64,000 nucleotides of DNA from Gordionus sp. m RMFG-2023 (lineage: Eukaryota > Nematomorpha > Gordioida > Chordodea > Parachordodidae): NCBI RefSeq assembly GCF_954871325.1, contig NC_088775.1:81383561-81447560 (forward strand), read 5' to 3'. Both the position numbers and the translations under genes were made by a program. The notes beneath the pieces were generated by a model. That model ran no database searches and had not been told where the DNA came from. It saw only the letters and a list, made by a program, of their open reading frames with translations. Below are positions 58,361 through 64,000 of this stretch, in pieces; position 1 is the stretch's first letter; each line of letters opens with the position of its first letter.

Positions 58361-61300
58361 ATGAGTGTAAACTCATTATCTTATTTTATAAATGGGATTA
58401 AAAATCAGTCGGAAGAGATTGCACTTAAAGTTGCTCAGCAACTTCATCATTTTGCAGGGACTGAATTGAAAGAAATGCCTGTTGACGAATCTAATAATTT
58501 TTTAGAATTATTTAATCAACGTATATTTGAATTAGTTTCTAGTTCAGATTATTTTGATAAAAGAGCTGGAATATTAGCCATTAGTAATTATTGATATAAC
58601 CTTTTTAAATAAAAGTTTTATAGTGAGTTTAATTGGGATTGATAGTAATAATAGTTCAAGATTAAGTCGCTGTGCAAATTATTTAAGAAATATGCTACCT
58701 TCTAGCAATCAGTATTTAATGGAATTAGCAGCAAAAGCTATAGGGTATTTAGCACTGTCTAGTGAAACATACACAGCAGAATATGTAGATTTTGAAACAA
58801 GAAGGGCTTTTGAATGGTTATGTGGTGAAAGAAATGAAGAAAGAAGACATGCGGCAGTAATAACTTAAATTTTGAACTACTGTCATATAATTGAAAATTA
58901 AGGTATTGGTTTTAAAAGAATTGGCATTGTGTACACCAACATTTTTTGTCCAACATTTGCCTCAATATTTTGAAACTATATTTATAGCATTAAAGGATAC
59001 AAAGGTAATATTAAATGTTATGTATTTAATTTATAGATTGGGTATTAAACCTAAAAAGAATGTGATGTACTATGAGATAATTAGACCCAAAAATAGCTAT
59101 TTTTTTCTAAAAAATATTAATAGAAATAATAAAAAAATATAACAAATAATGTGCTTGAATCTATTTAATTATATTTTTAAATGCTCAAAAATTAAATTTC
59201 TTTAATTAATTTAATTAAAAAAATAATAAAAAAGTTAATTTTTTAAAAACTAAACATAAGCAAATGATAGAATAATAGTTATGAAAAATTTACAACAAAT
59301 TGGTAGAATATATTATTCATAAGGATTGTATTAGAGATAAAAAATTTAAGAAAAAAAATATAAACAATATTAAATATTTTATATTCCTGGGCATCACAAA
59401 CTTATAAAACTGTTGAAAAACAAGAAAAAACTATAAAAATAAATACACATCCAAAATATATTTATAAACTTTAAAAAATTTAACATAGATTAAAATTTTC
59501 AAATTTCTGTAAGATTCAAAACTTTTAGAATTTTAAAACAGATTTTTAACATAACCTAATTGTCATCTAAAAAAGGAAAAAAATTCTCAAAATAAATTGT
59601 ATATTTTTTTATTCATTTATAAAATGAATCGTCCAGTTAGTGTTATTTTTGAAACTTATTTCTGAGTAGCCCTGGCTAAACAGATTAGGACACTCTATTT
59701 TGACTTGTTTTAAAGTTTGTGCATTAAATGAATATAATTTGTTATCTATATATTATTATTGGTACAAATAAACAGGCCCAATTCTAGGCCTATTTTGGTG
59801 GGTGGGGGGGGCCTGCATCTCCCAAAAAATTTTAAACCCACCTCCCCCCACCCAATTTTGATAACTGCCCCTCCCCCATCAAAAAATTCTAACTCCCCTC
59901 CCTCATCCAATTTTGTTATTTATTTATTTATTTTGGTTCCTAAATATTTTTATATTTTTTTGATAAATTTTTAAAAATAAGAATGTAATGGGAGAGAAAT
60001 AATTGTTTACCACTATTAAAAAAAACTATTCTTGTCAGCTTAAATATCTGCCAGCACACCTCATATTGTAATTAGGAAGGAGAAAATGTAAATGTAGTTA
60101 ATTTGGTGGGAGAATGAAATTGATCTAGATGCTAAGATTCAGAATAAGGAAAATGAGCCTGAGCTTGCAAAACAAAATGGATAGTTAGGGTTTTTAAGAT
60201 ATTCTTATTGCAAATATTTTACAATTGATTTAAATTAGGTATCAGCAAATAGGTCAACATCTAATATTCAGGTCGATTTAAAAAAAAGGCTCAATCAGAA
60301 TTATAACCAAAATAATATTATTCTGGAGATTCTGCTCTGGCAGAAAGGCTTGGAAATCTATTTGCCAAATGAAGAGGCTTACATAACATTATTTTTCTAG
60401 AATCTTAATTGGGTCATTTGACCCAAATCAGGCTTTTTAACAATAATACCAAAATCACCAAAAATTACTGTTACTAATAATGGATGAAGATTTTCTTTAT
60501 TATGAATACATATAGGTTGAATAATTAATTGATGTTTATGCAGTTTTTCACCTTCCTTGTAAGATATATATCTTAAAGAATGGTGAATAAAATTTATACC
60601 AAATCGGGTTTTACCAATTGGAAGAAAGTTCTTGTATATAGGGCTCCCTGAGAAACATTATAATCGTAGAATTCATAGAAGAAGAGGATCATAAGATTTT
60701 CAATTTTATTGTATAAACTAATTAGCTAATATAAATCAAGATAGCCATTTTAATTTACTAGATATAAGAAAATTAAAACCTTCATTAGCAACCAATATTA
60801 TTGGGATTAGTAATTTAATTACAATTGAGATTGTTAAAAAATTCATTGAAAGTTTAGAAAATAAAAAGATTGTGTTACAACAGATTTTGTCAAATTTCTA
60901 TGCCTGTACAAAAATGCATTTCCAAATGTTTTTCAAATATTCGGTATCAGTTTAGATCATCCACATCGAGTTGTGTGTCACTTTTAACTATTCAAGAGAA
61001 TTATAAAATCAGATAAATGTTTGAGTAGTGTTATAAGAAATGGTAACTTGGTTCTATTAGGTAATGGGAAAAACATAACCGATCAATTTTGGAAATGTTT
61101 TCAAGATATTTAAAAACACATTTCAACCAAAATTATATTGTTAATGCTTTATTTTTGTTAGTTTTACACTGCTCAATCATTGACATGATACCAATTGCAA
61201 TATAGTTATAAATATTTTCTAATTGAATCCTTAACAAGCATTATACAAATACAATATAGTTATAAATATTTTCTAATTGAATCCTTAACAAGCATTATAC

Positions 61301-62337
61301 AAATACAATATAGTTATAAATATTTTCTAATTGAATCCTTAACAAGTATTATACAAGTACAATTAAACTATATTAACGTTATTATATAATATTTGTGAAA
61401 TCATTAAATCAACTTATTTCTTTCCAGCTATTAGTCAATTCTTATCTTCCATCTAATTTTATAAACATATTTGATCATTGTATATTTTTATACTGAGTAT
61501 TTTCAACTAAAATCCTATATTTCAATTTTATGTTCAAATAACAAATATTCGTTCTATTGTCTTGAACATATTTTTTTTAACTGCCCACCCAAAATTGTTG
61601 TCTGCCCCCCCCCCATATGGGTGAATCTAGAATTGGGCCTACAAATAAACAAAGACGCATAATCAAATCAAATAGCCTCTTTAGTTTTAGGCAATTTAGA
61701 GGAAGCTTAACGGCTAAACATCTGTTTAGAAATAAGATTAACCAAGACAACGGCCTCATTTATTTTTTACTAAAAAAGTATTTTAATGTAATCAGGAATT
61801 TATTTTGATTGGAAAACACCCAGTAGAAATTATGACAAATTAGCTAATTATAATGTTGAGTTACCCTGGGTTTGAATACCCCGATCTTTTAACAAGATGG
61901 AAATGATTCAAAATCAATTTAATTTTTACAATTTTTTTTCGAAAATATTTATTTAAAAAATTTAATAAGATTGGTTTGTCTCCTAGATTTTCACCTTTAA
62001 AAAAACATAAATTTGACATTTTTTATACTTTTGAACCAGGCCACCCTATTCTGTTTTGTTTTAAAGTGTGTACTAAATCTAAATACGCTCTTTTCTTTCT
62101 CATTTGTTTGGAGGAAGCTATATAGACAGTTAAACAGATTTATGTTTAGAAATAAGACGAAACAGGACACAACCATAAAATTTAAAAACTATTTTTATTT
62201 GTTTCAAATAATAAATATATAAAAAATTATATTTAAAGCCAATAATTCGGGAAGGCGCGTCACTTTCACTCAGAGCTGTCTTACATATAGTTAGTCAGAG
62301 GGAGAATAGAGATATACATAAGCCACCTTGGTATCAG
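58361..62337 (+). CDS. MTOR: mTOR kinase, 5' end (first four exons), continues beyond the window
   Basis: mTOR is the PI3K-like Ser/Thr kinase at the centre of TORC1 and TORC2, which set growth in response to nutrients. Only the N-terminal HEAT repeats are here. Exons 58361-58583, 58624-58856, 58903-59004 and 62239-62337 give 219 residues in one frame: FINGIKNQSEEIALKVAQQL, IFELVSSSDYFDKRAGILAI, CANYLRNMLPSSNQYLMELA, TYTAEYVDFETRRAFEWL, RNEERRHAAVLVLKELALC, then IIREGASLSLRAVLHIVSQR and ENRDIHKPPWYQ. These follow human mTOR with a shorter N terminus. Introns are 40, 46 and 3234 nt; the third holds a 1.87-kb transposon. After 62337 comes a donor site (GTAAAT). The next expected block (HTFEEAEKGF-like) was not found up to 64000, so a long intron probably leaves the window. 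Divergent from WDR70. Confidence 0.93.
60246..60450. mobile_element. MITE-A, degraded, nested in the mTOR-intron transposon
   Basis: Contains GGTCGATTTAAAAAAAAGGC, CTGGCAGAAAGGCTTGG and TTTTTCTAGAATCTTAATTG, with the right end CAAATCAGGCTTTTTAACAA. Confidence 0.55.
61198..61358. repeat. 54-bp tandem repeat, three copies
   Basis: Units start CAATATAGTTATAAATATTT at 61198, 61252 and 61306. The period is a multiple of three, so an open frame runs through it by chance. It is nested in the 59774-61640 element. Confidence 0.9.
61651..62238. other. mTOR intron 3, right part
   Basis: Two related blocks, about 61690-61750 and 62105-62175, share GAGGAAGCT and GTTTAGAAATAAGA motifs, a diverged local duplication. 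No gene was seen before the exon at 62239. Confidence 0.4.
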
Positions 62338-63077
62338 GTAAATATATAAAATAGACCTTTATGTATAACATAAAAATTTTTTTATCGAGATTTTAGCTCG
62401 GCCTAAAAATCATTTTATACACGTTTTCTGGCCGCCTGAAAAATATTTTTGACCGACTTAGCCATGGCCGACATCTACAAAAACATTGAGTTATTGATAA
62501 CATGAGCAAAAAGACAGTCGAATGCCTTTTTTCAAAATTTAACCTAAATTTTTTATCTTCTTTTTAATTATACCTATTCATGGCAAAGCCAATGAAGGTT
62601 TTTGGGTTTTTGTAGCACGCCACACCCACCAACGACTGCTTAATAACACCTAAGTGATAGGACTTAGCGATTAAACTGATTTCTAAAACTGCTTGATTTT
62701 TAAAAACGGCAAACCCAATATATTAGCCAAAAATATTACGCAGGCCTGGAGATTTTGCCCATTGATGAAAGAAAGGTTTGGACATCTAATAACGGAATAT
62801 CGAGGCTTGCATAGCATTTATTGGCTAAAATATTCAGTTAACCATTTTTAAAAATTGAGCCATTTGACAACACTAATTAAATATATATTTTTTTATAAAT
62901 GAATCAAGGATCAATTCATATATTACAGCGGAATAATAATTTATAATGAATGAATTGTGTCATCTTATATATTCATGATTCTCATTATTATTATAATGAG
63001 CTCTTTATATTTTTTTAAAATGCACTTCCCATGAAAACTAATATAAAATAGAGAGGGCACTTACCCTGAATTCATAA
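62338..63077. other. mTOR intron 4 (beginning) with MITE-A
   Basis: GTAAAT donor at 62338. The only recognised item is the MITE-A copy at 62665-62874. A GGCCGCCTGAAAAATATTTTT patch near 62430 resembles hAT-5 subterminal repeats. Confidence 0.4.
62665..62874. mobile_element. MITE-A, near full-length
   Basis: Left TTAAACTGATTTCTAAAACT is decayed; inner blocks (CCCAATATATTAGCC, ATTACGCAGGCCTGGAGATT, GAGGCTTGCATAGCATTTAT) and the right end TTGAGCCATTTGACAACACT are clear. Confidence 0.7.
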
Positions 63078-63126
63078 TTAGCGCGAATTCGCAGATTTTG
63101 CTTATTTTGCCGCGAATTCGCGCTAA
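63078..63126. repeat. Short GC-containing hairpin
   Basis: TTAGCGCGAATTCG and CGAATTCGCGCTAA are perfect inverted copies around a 20-bp loop. Isolated in AT-rich DNA. Confidence 0.8.
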
Positions 63127-63309
63127 CTGTGAATGAGGGGTTATCCAGAACTTCTTTTACAAGTTTTATACAAGTTTTATACAATAAATTTCTTTTATCA
63201 ATACAATAAATTTTTTATCTGGATAAGAGTTTTTAGAAAAAATCCTTTTATTGATATTTTTTTTAAATTACTTACTAAAGATCTCCTTCCCCTCTAAGAG
63301 TTTTAATTA

Positions 63310-63493
63310 AACGGTCAGGGTTAGTCACGTTTTTTGAAAGCTTAAAAAAAATTGTGTCTTAAGATACAAGATATTTGACAAAAAAATTTAAGATACAAAA
63401 TATAATAACCATTAATGGTATCTATAACGTGATATTTTCGAAAATTTTTGAAAAAAATACAAGATACAAATATCCGCGATATTGTCCAACACT
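63310..63493. mobile_element. Possible small hAT-type MITE
   Basis: Repeats of AAGATACAA and a right end ATTGTCCAACACTG suggest a hAT MITE; the left end CAGGGTTAGTCACG matches only weakly and no target duplication was found. Confidence 0.35.
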
Positions 63494-63542
63494 GGACTAT
63501 AATAAATAAATTAATTATAAGAGAGTGTTCTGTTAATAATTC

Positions 63543-63795
63543 GTGTTAAAAGATATCATTGAATCAAGGCTTCGCGTTTCTTCAAGAAGCGTCATCCAAA
63601 GAGCGAAGTTACCTCAAGGAGGAAAAAACTCACGGGGGTCTTTTGACGTTGAACGAATTATTAAGGATCGGTTGTATTCAATCCGAGGTTATAATCTAAA
63701 TAATTTTAAATTGACCGCCATTTTTATTTATGAAACTAAGAATAATCATGTTTCCCTTTTACCAAAACTGGATAATCACCTGTCCCTCATCTGAC
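63543..63795 (+). other. Unassigned ORF of 83 codons, GC-richer
   Basis: Reads KDIIESRLRVSSRSVIQRAK, GGKNSRGSFDVERIIKDRLY and LTAIFIYETKNNHVSLLPK. Composition is protein-like and GC-richer than the flanks. I recognise no family. It does not match mTOR. It may be a piece of an unknown transposon gene. Confidence 0.3.
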
Positions 63796-63800
63796 AAGAA

Positions 63801-63884
63801 GGTGATCGATTAATGTAAGGGAAAAAATATTGAACCAATCTGGGTGATCGATTAATGTAAGGGAAAAAATATTGAACCAATCTG
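63801..63884. repeat. 42-bp tandem pair
   Basis: Two identical units of GGTGATCGATTAATGTAAGG and the following 22 bases, starting at 63801 and 63843, just after the ORF at 63543-63795. The remaining 116 bases to 64000 show nothing. Confidence 0.9.
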
Positions 63885-64000
63885 AATTCCAACACAGCCT
63901 TTGTTGATTGCATTCAGTTTGCAACTTTTTAATTTCACAAAAAAATAATTTATTTACTCTTTCTTAATATTTTTCTATAAAGATTGTGCGGAAAGAATTC

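Larger units (their letters stand above)
59774..61640 (+). mobile_element. TIR DNA transposon in mTOR intron 3
   Basis: The left end AGGCCCAATTCTAGGCC is mirrored by the right end CTAGAATTGGGCCT. Both ends are flanked by ACAAATAAAC (59764-59773 and 61641-61650), a direct repeat of up to 10-11 bp. Subterminal C-rich blocks (GCCCCTCCCCC, TGCCCACCCAAAATTG) lie under both ends. A decayed + strand coding stretch near 60730-61110 includes DIRKLKPSLATNIIGISNLI and IRNGNLVLLGNGKNITDQFW, possibly a transposase. The target length suggests Mutator-like (9 bp) or hAT (8 bp); I cannot decide. Confidence 0.7.

Noticed and set aside
63543-63795. A further mTOR exon
   Set aside because: The peptide does not fit the expected mTOR sequence after PPWYQ and lacks flanking splice sites in phase.

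Overview
The window looks like nuclear DNA of an animal with a small, very AT-rich and transposon-filled genome. Four conserved host genes can be read through their introns. They are PNO1 (7723-11356, +), elongin C (27512-28044, +), WDR70 (47176-56934, -) and the 5' end of mTOR (58361-62337 and beyond, +). The elongin C protein is almost the vertebrate protein letter for letter, which argues for a metazoan. I cannot name the species. Introns fall into two classes. Most in PNO1 and the first ones in WDR70 and mTOR are only 37-48 nt, while a few are 0.8-4.2 kb and hold transposons.

Layout. 1-3.65 kb: broken hAT elements, a Ty3/gypsy reverse transcriptase fossil and palindromic MITEs. 4.1-6.7 kb: a diverged tandem duplication in which each copy carries its own DNA transposon. 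7.7-11.4 kb: PNO1. 13.4-18.25 kb: a foldback-like palindrome made of about 292-bp tandem units with a 117-bp array on its right side. 18.8-24.1 kb: a piggyBac remnant containing a hAT element that contains a second hAT element. 26.2-27.1 kb: an eroded gene. 27.5-28.0 kb: elongin C. 28.8-31.6 kb: a second satellite region with a palindrome, split by a hAT insertion. 32-34.1 kb: small DNA transposons. 34998-43082: an 8.1-kb Ty3/gypsy element with almost identical LTRs, a 5-bp target duplication, several tandem arrays and an extra 3' zinc-knuckle ORF. 47.2-56.9 kb: WDR70, whose long introns hold MITEs and two LINE copies in inverted orientation. 57.7-57.9 kb: a small unassigned basic ORF or RNA gene. 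58.4 kb onward: mTOR, with a 1.87-kb DNA transposon in its third intron.

The host genes have unrelated roles: PNO1 in 40S ribosome assembly, elongin C in ubiquitin ligases and transcription elongation, WDR70 in chromatin and the DNA damage response, mTOR in growth control. WDR70 and mTOR are divergent across about 1.4 kb. Most of the rest is mobile DNA. For convenience I name five hAT families by their ends: hAT-1 (TAGCG-rich ends), hAT-2 (CAGGGCCTTAGCC), hAT-3 (CAGGGATCCAAACC), hAT-4 (CAGAGTTGTTAAAAG) and hAT-5 (CAGAGACCTGCAGG). I call a roughly 200-bp palindromic MITE with ends TAGTGTTGTTAAACGGCTCG MITE-A. It occurs at eleven places.
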